Shown: positions 1 through 8,100 of the stretch, piece by piece | Layout of the letters: each line of letters begins with the position of its first letter | Position numbering within the stretch: the stretch's first letter is position 1 | Assembly: GCF_900103985.1 (NCBI RefSeq) | Contig: NZ_FNIE01000010.1 | Location: forward strand, 62,001 to 126,000 | DNA length: 64,000 nucleotides | Source of the DNA: Actinacidiphila guanduensis | Lineage (GTDB): Bacteria > Actinomycetota > Actinomycetes > Streptomycetales > Streptomycetaceae | Direction of reading: 5' to 3' | Made by a program: the position numbers and the translations under genes | The notes under the pieces: model-generated | Database searches by the model: none | Told to the model about the DNA's origin: nothing | What the model saw: the letters and a program-made list of their open reading frames with translations, nothing else

Positions 1-1376
1 ACCGCGTGCTCGGTCTGCACTTCTTCGCGCCCGCGCCCGCGATGCGGCTGGTGGAGGTGGTCTCCACCGTGCTCACCTCCCCGGAGACGACCCGCGCGGT
101 GACCGGCCTGGTGCGCTCCCTGGACAAGGAGCCGGTGCCGGTCGGCGACCGCCCCGGCTTCATCGCCGACGGCCTGCTCTTCGGCTACCTCAACCAGGCC
201 GCCGCGATGTACGAGTCCAGGTACGCCACCAGGGAGGACATCGACGCGGCCATGAGGCTGGGCTGCGGCTTGCCGATGGGCCCGCTGGCGCTGCTCGACC
301 TGATCGGCACCGACACCGCGACCACCGTCCTGGAGGCGATGTACGAGGCCACCCGGGACCGCCTGCACGCCCCGGCGCCGGTGCTGCGGCAGCTGTCCGC
401 GGCCGGGCTGCTCGGCCGCAAGTCCGGCCGCGGCTTCTACACCTACACCGCCCCGGGCTCCGGCACTGTCGTGCCCGACGCGGCCTCGCCGCCCGAACGG
501 CCCGCGACGGGCACGGGCCGCCGGGTGCGGCGGGTGGGCGTGGCCGGCTCGGGCACCATGGCGACCGGTATCGCGGAGGTGTTCGCCAAGGCGGGCATGG
601 ACGTGGTGCTGGCCGCCAGGACGCCGGAGAAGGCCGAGCGGGCGGTGGCACGCCTGGCCGCCTCGCTGGACCGCTCGGTCGCCAAGGGCCGTATCACCGC
701 GGAGCAGCGCGAGCAGGCCGTCGCCAGGGTCACGCCCACCGGCGCGTACGACGCCTTCGCGGACGCGGATCTGGTGGTCGAGGCGGTGGCCGAGGACCTG
801 TTCGTCAAGCAGGAGCTGTTCCGGGTGCTGGACAAGGTGTGCCGGCCGGGCGCGGTGCTGGCGACGACGACCTCCTCGCTGCCCGTGGTGGCGATGGCCC
901 GCGCCACCGGCCGGCCGCAGGACGTGGTCGGCATGCACTTCTTCAACCCGGCGCCGGCGATGAAGCTGGTCGAGGTGGTGCGCACGGTGCTGACGGCCGA
1001 GGACACCGCCGCGACCGCCCGCGAGGTGTGCGCGGCGCTCGGCAGGCACCCCGTGGACTGCGGCGACCGGGCCGGCTTCATCGTCAACGCGCTGCTCTTC
1101 CCGTACCTGAACAACGCGGTGAAGATGCTGCAGGACCACTACGCGAGCGTGGACGCCATCGACGCGGCCATGAAGCTGGGCGGCGGCTACCCGATGGGCC
1201 CGTTCGAACTGCTCGACGTGGTGGGCCTGGACGTCTCGCTCGCCATCGAGCAGGTGCTGCACGAGGAGTTCCGCGACCCGGGCCTGGCACCCGCGCCGCT
1301 GCTGGAGCACCTGGTCTCGGCGGGCTGCCTGGGCCGCAAGACCGGCCGGGGGTTCCGCGAATACGCCCACCGGTGA
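1..1376 (+). CDS. Tandem-domain 3-hydroxyacyl-CoA dehydrogenase, 3' part only
   Basis: NAD-dependent oxidation/reduction of 3-hydroxyacyl-CoA (probably acetoacetyl-CoA to 3-hydroxybutyryl-CoA, the entry step to the EMC pathway). The 5' end lies outside the window, so the visible reading frame begins inside the first dehydrogenase unit (motif GLHFFAPAPAM). A complete second unit follows, with a Rossmann loop (VGVAGSGTMATGIAEVF), the substrate-loop motif GMHFFNPAPAMKLVEVV and the C-terminal helical motif GGGYPMGPFELLD. The same C-terminal motif occurs in unit one (GCGLPMGPLALLD), so the protein is an internal duplication of the usual ~280-residue enzyme. A TetR gene and ccr follow on the same strand, which fits a role in supplying crotonyl-CoA. 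The substrate is inferred. Confidence 0.9.
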   Translation, partial: RVLGLHFFAPAPAMRLVEVVSTVLTSPETTRAVTGLVRSLDKEPVPVGDRPGFIADGLLFGYLNQAAAMYESRYATREDIDAAMRLGCGLPMGPLALLDLIGTDTATTVLEAMYEATRDRLHAPAPVLRQLSAAGLLGRKSGRGFYTYTAPGSGTVVPDAASPPERPATGTGRRVRRVGVAGSGTMATGIAEVFAKAGMDVVLAARTPEKAERAVARLAASLDRSVAKGRITAEQREQAVARVTPTGAYDAFADADLVVEAVAEDLFVKQELFRVLDKVCRPGAVLATTTSSLPVVAMARATGRPQDVVGMHFFNPAPAMKLVEVVRTVLTAEDTAATAREVCAALGRHPVDCGDRAGFIVNALLFPYLNNAVKMLQDHYASVDAIDAAMKLGGGYPMGPFELLDVVGLDVSLAIEQVLHEEFRDPGLAPAPLLEHLVSAGCLGRKTGRGFREYAHR

Positions 1377-1397
1377 GGGGCGTGTTACGTTCCCCAC

Positions 1398-2183
1398 ATG
1401 TCTCAGCCTGTGAAGTCCGCCGCACCCGACACCGCCAGCGGCCGCCGGGCGGCGGCCCAGCGCCACCGGGTGCGGCGGGACATCGCCACGGCGGCCATGC
1501 GGCTGTTCGCGACGCAGGGCTACGAGGCCACGACCGTGGACGAGATCGCCGCCAGCGCGGGCGTCGCCCGGCGCACCTTCTTCCGCCACTTCCGCTCCAA
1601 GGAGGAGGCGATCTTCCCCGACCACGACGACACGCTGGTGCGGGTGCAGGAGGTGCTGGACTCCGCCGACCCGCGCGAGCCCCCGCTGGACACGGTCTGC
1701 CGCGGCATCACCGAGGTGCTGCGGATGTACGCCTACATGCCCGAGGTCTCCGTGGAGCGCTACCGGCTGACCCGCGAGGTGCCGACGCTGCGGGAGCGCG
1801 AGATCGCCTCGGTGGCCCGCTACGAGCGGCTCTTCACCCGCTACCTGCTGGGCCACTTCGACGAGGGCGCCCAGCGCGACGGCGACGACGACCCGCTGCT
1901 CGCCGAGGTGGCCGCCTCCGCGGTGGTCGCCGCCCACAACCATGTGCTGCGGCGCTGGCTGCGGGCGGGCGGCAAGGGCGATGTGGAGGCGCAACTGGAC
2001 CACGCCTTCGACGTCATCAAGGCGACGCTGGGCACCGCGATCGGGCCCGGCCGGATACCCGCGCGGGCCGCCTCGGCACCCTCGGTCTCCCGGCAGGGCG
2101 AGGTGGTGGTGGCCGTGGCCCGCACCGACGCCTCGCCGGCGGAGATCATGCGCAGCATCGAGGACGCCCTGCGCCGGGCCTGA
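1398..2183 (+). CDS. TetR-family regulator next to ccr
   Basis: A 261-residue TetR-type repressor. The N-terminal helix-turn-helix is clear (DIATAAMRLFATQGYEATT, then VDEIAASAGVARRTFFRHF), and the C-terminal ligand domain is longer than average with a charged stretch near residues 150-160. It lies 21 bases after the dehydrogenase and is followed by a strong hairpin terminator, so it probably ends the upstream transcript. Its position between two EMC-pathway genes suggests it senses an acyl-CoA and controls ccr; repeated GACACT/AGTGTC half-sites in the ccr promoter region are candidate targets. The ATG has only a weak ribosome-binding sequence. The target is inferred, not shown. Confidence 0.88.
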   Translation: MSQPVKSAAPDTASGRRAAAQRHRVRRDIATAAMRLFATQGYEATTVDEIAASAGVARRTFFRHFRSKEEAIFPDHDDTLVRVQEVLDSADPREPPLDTVCRGITEVLRMYAYMPEVSVERYRLTREVPTLREREIASVARYERLFTRYLLGHFDEGAQRDGDDDPLLAEVAASAVVAAHNHVLRRWLRAGGKGDVEAQLDHAFDVIKATLGTAIGPGRIPARAASAPSVSRQGEVVVAVARTDASPAEIMRSIEDALRRA

Positions 2184-2216
2184 GACCCGCCGCACCCCTG
2201 CGGAAGCGCACTACCA

Positions 2217-2249
2217 GGCCGCCCGGACCCCCGGGCGGCCTTTGTGTTG
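2217..2249 (+). terminator. Rho-independent terminator after the TetR gene
   Basis: A perfect 10-base-pair GC stem (GGCCGCCCGG paired with CCGGGCGGCC) with a 4-base loop, followed by TTTGTGTT. It sits 33 bases after the TetR stop codon and separates that gene from the ccr promoter. Confidence 0.8.
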
Positions 2250-2269
2250 CTCATCTGGGGCATCAGGGT

Positions 2270-2331
2270 GACACTTGAGAGAAATTGTTGGCACCCAGTG
2301 TCTTTACCAGTGACACCCGGTGCCATACGGT
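2270..2331 (+). promoter_or_regulatory. Putative ccr promoter with repeated TetR-like half-sites
   Basis: Plausible -35 TTTACC (2303-2308) and -10 TACGGT (2326-2331), 17 bases apart. Around the -35 lie GACACT (2270-2275), its inverse AGTGTC (2297-2302) and a further TGACAC (2311-2316). The paired half-sites next to a TetR gene make this a candidate operator. Promoter assignment is by consensus only. Confidence 0.4.
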
Positions 2332-2583
2332 AAGGCGAACAGTCCGGAGGGACGGTGTCCGCCGATCCCCCGCGCGCCGCCTGTCCCCGGCGCCCGGACC
2401 GCCTGCGTCACAGGCCCGAAGCGGGCGCCTCAACGAGGCCCGCACCCCACCACCCGTCCAGTACCACCGTCACACGTACCGCCGAACCGACGACGGCGCA
2501 CCGGCTCCACCCCCGACACACCAGCAGACCGCGCCCCCGCACCGAGTCCGACGTGCGGGGACGCATCGCCGGAGGCGAGTGAC
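2332..2583 (+). other. Long C-rich leader upstream of ccr
   Basis: About 250 bases with no convincing gene. The ccr frame stays open upstream to 2320, but the protein-family start and a GGAGG sequence at 2571-2575 both place the ccr start at 2584, so this is best read as an untranslated leader. No clear riboswitch fold was recognised. Confidence 0.45.
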
Positions 2584-3933
2584 ATGACGAGTTCCACCAA
2601 GGAAATCCTGGACGCGATCCTCGCGCCCGACACCTCCCCCGCCGACTACGCGGCCCTGCCGCTGCCGGCCTCCTACCGCGCGGTCACCGTGCACCGGGAC
2701 GAGGCGGAGATGTTCGCGGGCCTGGAGACCCGCGAGAAGGACCCGCGCGCCTCGCTGCACGTGGACGAGGTGCCGCTGCCCGAACTCGGCCCCGGCGAGG
2801 CGCTGGTGGCCGTGATGGCCAGCTCGGTCAACTACAACTCGGTGTGGACCTCGATCTTCGAGCCGGTCTCCACCTTCGCCTTCCTGGAGCGCTACGGCCG
2901 GCTGTCCCCGCTCGCCGCCCGGCACGACCTGCCGTACCACGTCATCGGCTCCGACCTGTCCGGCGTGGTGCTGCGCACCGGGCCCGGCGTCAACAAGTGG
3001 CACCCCGGCGACCGGGTCGTCGCGCACTGCCTGAGCGTGGAGCTGGAGTCCGCCGACGGGCACAACGACACGATGCTCGACCCCGAGCAGCGGATCTGGG
3101 GCTTCGAGACCAACTTCGGCGGGCTCGCCGAGATCGCCCTGGTGAAGTCCAACCAGCTGATGCCCAAGCCCGCGCATCTCACCTGGGAGGAGGCCGCCGT
3201 CCCCGGCCTGGTGAACTCCACCGCCTACCGGCAGCTCGTCTCACGCAACGGCGCCGGCATGAAGCAGGGCGACAACGTGCTGATCTGGGGCGCCAGCGGC
3301 GGACTCGGCTCCTACGCCACGCAGTTCGCGCTGGCCGGCGGCGCCACCCCGATCTGCGTGGTCTCCAGCGCGCGCAAGGCCGAGCTGTGCCGCGCGATGG
3401 GCGCGGAGCTGGTCATCGACCGCAGCGCCGAGGACTACCGGTTCTGGAAGGACGAGAACGAGCAGGACCCGCGCGAGTGGAAGCGGTTCGGCGCCCGCAT
3501 CCGCGAACTGACCGGCGGCGAGGACGTGGACATCGTCTTCGAGCACCCCGGACGGGAGACCTTCGGCGCATCGGTCTACGTCACGCGCAAGGGCGGCACC
3601 GTCGTCACCTGCGCCTCCACCACCGGCTACCGGCACGAGTACGACAACCGGTACCTGTGGATGTCGCTCAAGCGGATCATCGGCTCGCACTTCGCCAACT
3701 ACCGCGAGGCGTGGGAGGCCAACCGCCTGATCGCCAAGGGCCGCATCCACCCCACCCTCTCGCGCACCTACCCCCTCGCCGAGACCGGCCAGGCCGCCTA
3801 CGACGTCCACCGCAACCTGCACCAGGGCAAGGTCGGCGTCCTCGCCCTGGCCCCCAACAAGGGCCTCGGCGTCACCGACCCCGCGCTGCGCGCCCGCCAC
3901 CTCCCGGCCATCACCCGCTTCCGGAACGCGTGA
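2584..3933 (+). CDS. ccr: Crotonyl-CoA carboxylase/reductase
   Basis: NADPH-dependent reductive carboxylation of crotonyl-CoA to ethylmalonyl-CoA, the signature step of the EMC pathway and a source of ethylmalonyl extender units for polyketides. 449 residues, the normal family length. It is a medium-chain dehydrogenase/reductase with the NADPH loop WGASGGLGSYATQFAL (235-250). The four residues known to hold CO2 in the Kitasatospora enzyme are all present at a constant offset: Asn85 (VNYN), Phe174-Glu175 (GFETNFGG) and His369 (GSHFANY), so it should be a true carboxylase. The start is set by GGAGG eight bases upstream of ATG. The mutase gene follows after 9 bases. Confidence 0.97.
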   Translation: MTSSTKEILDAILAPDTSPADYAALPLPASYRAVTVHRDEAEMFAGLETREKDPRASLHVDEVPLPELGPGEALVAVMASSVNYNSVWTSIFEPVSTFAFLERYGRLSPLAARHDLPYHVIGSDLSGVVLRTGPGVNKWHPGDRVVAHCLSVELESADGHNDTMLDPEQRIWGFETNFGGLAEIALVKSNQLMPKPAHLTWEEAAVPGLVNSTAYRQLVSRNGAGMKQGDNVLIWGASGGLGSYATQFALAGGATPICVVSSARKAELCRAMGAELVIDRSAEDYRFWKDENEQDPREWKRFGARIRELTGGEDVDIVFEHPGRETFGASVYVTRKGGTVVTCASTTGYRHEYDNRYLWMSLKRIIGSHFANYREAWEANRLIAKGRIHPTLSRTYPLAETGQAAYDVHRNLHQGKVGVLALAPNKGLGVTDPALRARHLPAITRFRNA

Positions 3934-3942
3934 GGAGGGCCC

Positions 3943-6123
3943 ATGGGCGAGAAGCAGATTCCGGACGCTGCCCGCGACCGAACGGTTCCCCGCGCGAGCG
4001 AGCCAAAGGGGGCGCCGGTGTCGAAAGCGACGAGCGACGAGCGATGGGGGTCCCCCCGCCGAGGGCAGGGGGAGAGCGCTGGAACGAGGAACGTCGACAC
4101 CGGTGACAAGCCCCCGGAGGCGAGCGAGCACAGAAAGCAGCGGGACCGGCCGTGGCTGATGCGGACCTACGCCGGGCACTCCACGGCCGAGGCGTCCAAC
4201 GCGCTGTACCGGCGGAACCTGGCGAAGGGCCAGACCGGGCTGTCGGTCGCCTTCGATCTGCCGACGCAGACCGGGTACGACCCCGACCACGTGCTCGCCC
4301 GCGGCGAGGTGGGGCGGGTCGGGGTGCCCGTGGCGCACCTGGGCGACATGCGGCGGCTCTTCCAGGACATCCCGCTGGACCGCATGAACACCTCGATGAC
4401 GATCAACGCCACCGCCATGTGGCTGCTCGCGCTGCTCCAGGTCGTCGCCGAGGAACAGGGCGCCGACGTCGCGCGGCTGCAGGGCACCACGCAGAACGAC
4501 ATCGTCAAGGAGTACCTGTCCCGCGGCACCCACGTCTTCCCGCCCGGCCCCTCGCTGCGGCTGACCACGGACATGATCGCGTACACCGTGCACGCGATGC
4601 CGCGCTGGAACCCGATCAACATCTGCAGCTACCACCTGCAGGAGGCCGGTGCCACGCCGGTGCAGGAGATCGCCTACGCGATGGCCACCGCCGTCGCCGT
4701 GCTGGACGCCGTCTTCGCCTGCGGCCAGGTGCCGCCCGAACGGCGCGGCGAGGTCGTCGCCCGGATGTCCTTCTTCGTCAACGCCGGGGTGCGCTTCGTG
4801 GAGGAGATGTGCAAGATGCGCGCCTTCGGCCGGATCTGGGACACCCTCACCCGTGAGCGCTACGGCATCCGCGACCCCCGCCAGCGCCGCTTCCGCTACG
4901 GCGTGCAGGTCAACTCCCTCGGCCTGACCGAGGCGCAGCCGGAGAACAACGTCCAGCGGATCGTGCTGGAGATGCTCGCCGTCACCCTGTCCAAGGACGC
5001 CCGCGCCCGAGCGGTCCAGCTCCCGGCCTGGAACGAGGCGCTGGGCCTGCCCCGGCCCTGGGACCAGCAGTGGAGCCTGCGCATCCAGCAGGTGCTGGCG
5101 CACGAGAGCGACCTGCTGGAGTACGAGGACCTGTTCGCCGGCAGCCGCGTGGTGGAGGCCAAGGTGGACGAGCTGGTCGAGCGGGCCACCGCGGAGATGG
5201 CGCACATCGAGCACCTGGGCGGCGTGCTGGCCGCGGTGGAGTCCGGCTACCTGAAGTCGCAGCTGGTCGCCTCGCACGCCGAGCGGCGGGCCAGGATCGA
5301 GTCGGGCGAGGACAAGGTGGTCGGCGTCAACATCCACCAGGACACCGAGCCCAACCCGCTCACCGCCGACCTGGAGACGGCCGTGCTGGCCGTCGACCCG
5401 GCCGACGAGGCGCGCGTGGTGGACGCGCTGCGCGCCTGGCGGGCCGAGCGTGACGTCGAGCGGACCGCCAAGGCGCTCGCCGGGCTGCGGTCGGCCGCCG
5501 AGGGCACCGAGAACCTGATGGCCGCGAGCCTGGAGTGCGCCAGGGCCGGGGTGACCACCGGGGAGTGGGCCGGGGTGCTGCGGGAGGTCTTCGGCGAGTT
5601 CCGCGCCCCCACCGGCGTGCGGAGCGCCCCCGTCGCCGCCCAGGGCGAGGCGGGCGCCGAACTCGCCGAGGTGCGCTGCTCGGTGGCCGCCACCGCGGCC
5701 GAACTCGGCGACGCCCGGCTGCGGCTGCTCGTCGGCAAGCCCGGCCTGGACGGGCACTCCAACGGCGCCGAGCAGATCGCGGTACGGGCCCGCGACGCCG
5801 GCTTCGAGGTGGTCTACCAGGGAATCAGGCTCACCCCCGAGCAGATCGTGGCCGCCGCCGTCGCCGAGGACGTGCACTGCGTGGGCCTGTCGATCCTGTC
5901 CGGCTCGCACACCGCCCTGGTGCCCGACGTGCTGGAGCGGATGCGGCGGGCCGGCGTCGGGGACGTGCCGGTGGTGGTCGGCGGCATCATCCCGGCCGCC
6001 GACGCCGAGCAGTTGCGCGCCGCCGGTGTGGCGGCCGTCTTCACCCCCAAGGACTTCGGTATCACCGGGATCATCGGCCGGATCGTGCAGGAGATCCGGC
6101 GCGCCAACAAGCTGGAGGTCTGA
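3943..6123 (+). CDS. meaA: Ethylmalonyl-CoA mutase-type B12 enzyme (MeaA)
   Basis: Coenzyme-B12-dependent mutase converting ethylmalonyl-CoA to methylsuccinyl-CoA. The catalytic barrel starts near residue 70 (RPWLMRTYAGHSTAEASN) and the C-terminal cobalamin domain carries the base-off motif Asp603-x-His605-x-x-Gly608 (GLDGHSNG), the serine motif GLSILSGSH and VVGGIIP. Single-chain architecture with fused barrel and B12 domain distinguishes it from the two-subunit methylmalonyl-CoA mutase. At 726 residues it is about 50-60 longer than I remember for MeaA. The extra N-terminus is low complexity and resembles translated Streptomyces intergenic repeat, so the true start may lie further in (for example GTG 4018). 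The ATG at 3943 has GGAGG overlapping the ccr stop, which supports translation from there. Confidence 0.93.
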   Translation: MGEKQIPDAARDRTVPRASEPKGAPVSKATSDERWGSPRRGQGESAGTRNVDTGDKPPEASEHRKQRDRPWLMRTYAGHSTAEASNALYRRNLAKGQTGLSVAFDLPTQTGYDPDHVLARGEVGRVGVPVAHLGDMRRLFQDIPLDRMNTSMTINATAMWLLALLQVVAEEQGADVARLQGTTQNDIVKEYLSRGTHVFPPGPSLRLTTDMIAYTVHAMPRWNPINICSYHLQEAGATPVQEIAYAMATAVAVLDAVFACGQVPPERRGEVVARMSFFVNAGVRFVEEMCKMRAFGRIWDTLTRERYGIRDPRQRRFRYGVQVNSLGLTEAQPENNVQRIVLEMLAVTLSKDARARAVQLPAWNEALGLPRPWDQQWSLRIQQVLAHESDLLEYEDLFAGSRVVEAKVDELVERATAEMAHIEHLGGVLAAVESGYLKSQLVASHAERRARIESGEDKVVGVNIHQDTEPNPLTADLETAVLAVDPADEARVVDALRAWRAERDVERTAKALAGLRSAAEGTENLMAASLECARAGVTTGEWAGVLREVFGEFRAPTGVRSAPVAAQGEAGAELAEVRCSVAATAAELGDARLRLLVGKPGLDGHSNGAEQIAVRARDAGFEVVYQGIRLTPEQIVAAAVAEDVHCVGLSILSGSHTALVPDVLERMRRAGVGDVPVVVGGIIPAADAEQLRAAGVAAVFTPKDFGITGIIGRIVQEIRRANKLEV
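4001..4138 (+). repeat. Intergenic-type palindromic repeat sequence inside the meaA 5' end
   Basis: The segment includes the palindrome GGGGGTCCCCC (4046-4056) followed by GAGGGCAGGGGGAG and stretches rich in GAGCGA/GACGAGCG. These resemble the dispersed palindromic elements common between Streptomyces genes. It is read through in frame as the unusual N-terminal extension of MeaA. Family membership is from memory and needs a search. Confidence 0.35.
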
Positions 6124-6125
6124 CC

Positions 6126-6680
6126 GTGCAGTTCGGGCGCACCTACGAGGAGTTCGAGGTCGGCGCGGTCTACCGGCACTGGCCCGGCAAGACCGTCACC
6201 GAGTACGACGACCACCTCTTCTGCCTGCTCACCATGAACCACCACCCGCTCCACATGGACGCCAACTTCGCGGAGCACACCACGGACTTCGGCCGCAACG
6301 TGGTGGTGGGCAACTACGTGTACTCGCTGCTGCTCGGCATGTCGGTGCCGGACGTCTCCGGCAAGGCGATCGCCAATTTGGAGGTGGAGTCGCTGCGGCA
6401 CGTGGCGCCGACCTTCCACGGCGACACCGTCTACGGCGAGACCACGGTGCTGGACAAGCGGCCCTCGCAGTCCAAGAGCGACCGCGGCATCGTCCAGGTG
6501 GAGACCCGCGGATACAAGCAGGACGGCACCTTGGTGTGCGTCTTCCGCCGCAAGGTGATGGTGCCCACAGCCGCATACGTGAAGGAGCGCGGCGGGGAGC
6601 AGCCCGGCCGCCCGCAGCCCCGGCCCCACCCCCAGCCGTCGCAGTCGCAGTCGCAGTCGCAGTCGCAGGAAGGGAACTGA
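6126..6680 (+). CDS. MaoC-family (hot-dog) hydratase, probable mesaconyl-CoA hydratase
   Basis: Predicted to hydrate mesaconyl-CoA in the EMC pathway. 184 residues, a single hot-dog unit with the MaoC-type segment NHHPLHMDANFAEHT and the downstream GNYVYSLLLGM helix. The GTG start lies 2 bases after the meaA stop, so translation is coupled. The last ~35 residues are proline-rich and end in five Ser-Gln pairs encoded by a 6-base tandem repeat, a tail not needed by the fold. The dehydrogenase gene starts 1 base after the stop. The CitE/HpcH lyase gene I expect just before this gene is missing. Substrate assignment rests on context; other MaoC proteins act on different enoyl-CoAs. Confidence 0.82.
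   Translation: MQFGRTYEEFEVGAVYRHWPGKTVTEYDDHLFCLLTMNHHPLHMDANFAEHTTDFGRNVVVGNYVYSLLLGMSVPDVSGKAIANLEVESLRHVAPTFHGDTVYGETTVLDKRPSQSKSDRGIVQVETRGYKQDGTLVCVFRRKVMVPTAAYVKERGGEQPGRPQPRPHPQPSQSQSQSQSQEGN
6639..6668 (+). repeat. Five tandem TCGCAG hexamers in the hydratase tail
   Basis: Five perfect head-to-tail copies of a 6-base unit encode a Ser-Gln repeat just before the stop codon. Because the unit is a multiple of three, slippage would change tail length without shifting the frame. Confidence 0.95.
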
Positions 6681-6681
6681 C

Positions 6682-7896
6682 ATGGGCGAGCGCCTCGCGC
6701 AGACCGAGGACCTGACCGAGGTCCAGCGGGAGATCCTGGCCACCGTGCGCGCCTTCGTGGACCGCGAGGTGCTGCCGGTGGCCACCGAGCTGGAGCACCG
6801 CGACGAGTACCCCACCGCGATCGTGGAGGGCCTGACCGAGCTGGGCGTGTTCGGCCTGATGATCCCCGAGGAGTACGGCGGGCTCGGCGAGTCGCTGCTG
6901 ACCTACGCCCTCACCGTGGAGGAGCTGTCCCGCGGCTGGATGAGCGTGTCGGGCATCGTGAACACCCACTTCATCGTCGCGTACATGCTCCAGCAGCACG
7001 GCACCCAGGAGCAGAAGGACTACTTCCTGCCGCGGATGGCCGCGGGCGAGGTGCGCGGCGCGTTCTCGATGTCCGAGCCGGGGCTCGGCTCGGACGTCTC
7101 GGCGATCCGCACCAAGGCGGTGCGCGAGGGCGACTCCTATGTGCTCAACGGCCAGAAGATGTGGCTGACCAACGGCGGCACCTCGCATCTGGTGGCCGTG
7201 CTGTGCCGCACCGACGAGGGGCTGCCGGACGACGCGCCCGCGCACCGGTCGATGACCACCTTCCTGATCGAGAAGGAGCCCGGATTCGGCCCGAACCCGA
7301 AGGTGTCCGGGCTCACCGTGCCCGGCAAGATCGAGAAGATGGGCTACAAGGGCGTGGACACCACCGAGCTGGTCCTCCAGGACGTGCGGGTGCCCGCGGA
7401 CCGTGTGCTCGGCGGGAGCACCGGGCGCGGCTTCTACCAGATGATGGACGGGGTCGAGGTGGGCCGGGTGAACGTGGCCGCGCGCGGCTGCGGGGTCGCC
7501 CGGCGCGCCTTCGAGCTGGGCATCTCCTACGCCCAGCAGCGGCACACCTTCGGCCGGCCGATCGCCGAGCACCAGGCCATCCAGTTCAAGCTCGCCGAGA
7601 TGGGCGTGAAGGTGGAGGCGGCGCACCGGATGATGGTCGGCGCGGCCCGCAAGAAGGACTCCGGGCAGCGCAACGACCTCGAGGCGGGCATGGCGAAGTA
7701 CCTGGCCGCGGAGTACTGCAAGGAAGTGGTGGAGGACGCGTTCCGCATCCACGGCGGCTACGGATTCTCCAAGGAGTACGAGATCGAGCGGCTCTACCGG
7801 GAGGCCCCGATGCTGCTGATCGGGGAGGGCACCGCCGAGATCCAGAAAATGATCATTGGCCGACGGCTGCTGGAGGAGTACCGTATCGAGGGCTGA
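6682..7896 (+). CDS. Acyl-CoA dehydrogenase, probable methylsuccinyl-CoA dehydrogenase
   Basis: FAD enzyme of 404 residues, predicted to oxidise methylsuccinyl-CoA to mesaconyl-CoA in the EMC pathway. Signature motifs are FSMSEPGLGSDVSAIRTKA in the middle beta domain, KMWLTNGGTSH, and the C-terminal IGEGTAEIQKMIIGRRLL, in which the GEGT glutamate is at the usual catalytic-base position. The ATG is 1 base after the hydratase stop and is preceded by AGGAAGGGA. It is the last gene of the ccr-meaA-maoC block. The general family is certain; the substrate is inferred from neighbours. Confidence 0.88.
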   Translation: MGERLAQTEDLTEVQREILATVRAFVDREVLPVATELEHRDEYPTAIVEGLTELGVFGLMIPEEYGGLGESLLTYALTVEELSRGWMSVSGIVNTHFIVAYMLQQHGTQEQKDYFLPRMAAGEVRGAFSMSEPGLGSDVSAIRTKAVREGDSYVLNGQKMWLTNGGTSHLVAVLCRTDEGLPDDAPAHRSMTTFLIEKEPGFGPNPKVSGLTVPGKIEKMGYKGVDTTELVLQDVRVPADRVLGGSTGRGFYQMMDGVEVGRVNVAARGCGVARRAFELGISYAQQRHTFGRPIAEHQAIQFKLAEMGVKVEAAHRMMVGAARKKDSGQRNDLEAGMAKYLAAEYCKEVVEDAFRIHGGYGFSKEYEIERLYREAPMLLIGEGTAEIQKMIIGRRLLEEYRIEG

Positions 7897-8100
7897 ACCT
7901 TCCGGTTCGCGGTGGTTTCGCACCGATCCCGCCGAGCCGATTCGGCGCGGAGTGTCACACTGCGTGAGGATTGCGAGCACGGGAACCAGCCATCGACTCG
8001 CCCATCAGCTTGCCGAGTTGCCCGTGTCTGCCGATACCATCGACCAAAGCCGCCGTCCCCTTGAAGCAATTCGCGGCACCCTCCGCTACGAAGGTCTTCC

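Noticed and set aside
2320..2583. Upstream in-frame start for ccr
   Set aside because: The extra 88 residues are unlike the family, and GGAGG at 2571 sets the start at 2584.
3241..5910. Very long open frame on the minus strand opposite ccr and meaA
   Set aside because: It is the GC-biased shadow of two well-supported plus-strand genes; the translation shows no family motif and is Val/Gly/Arg-rich.
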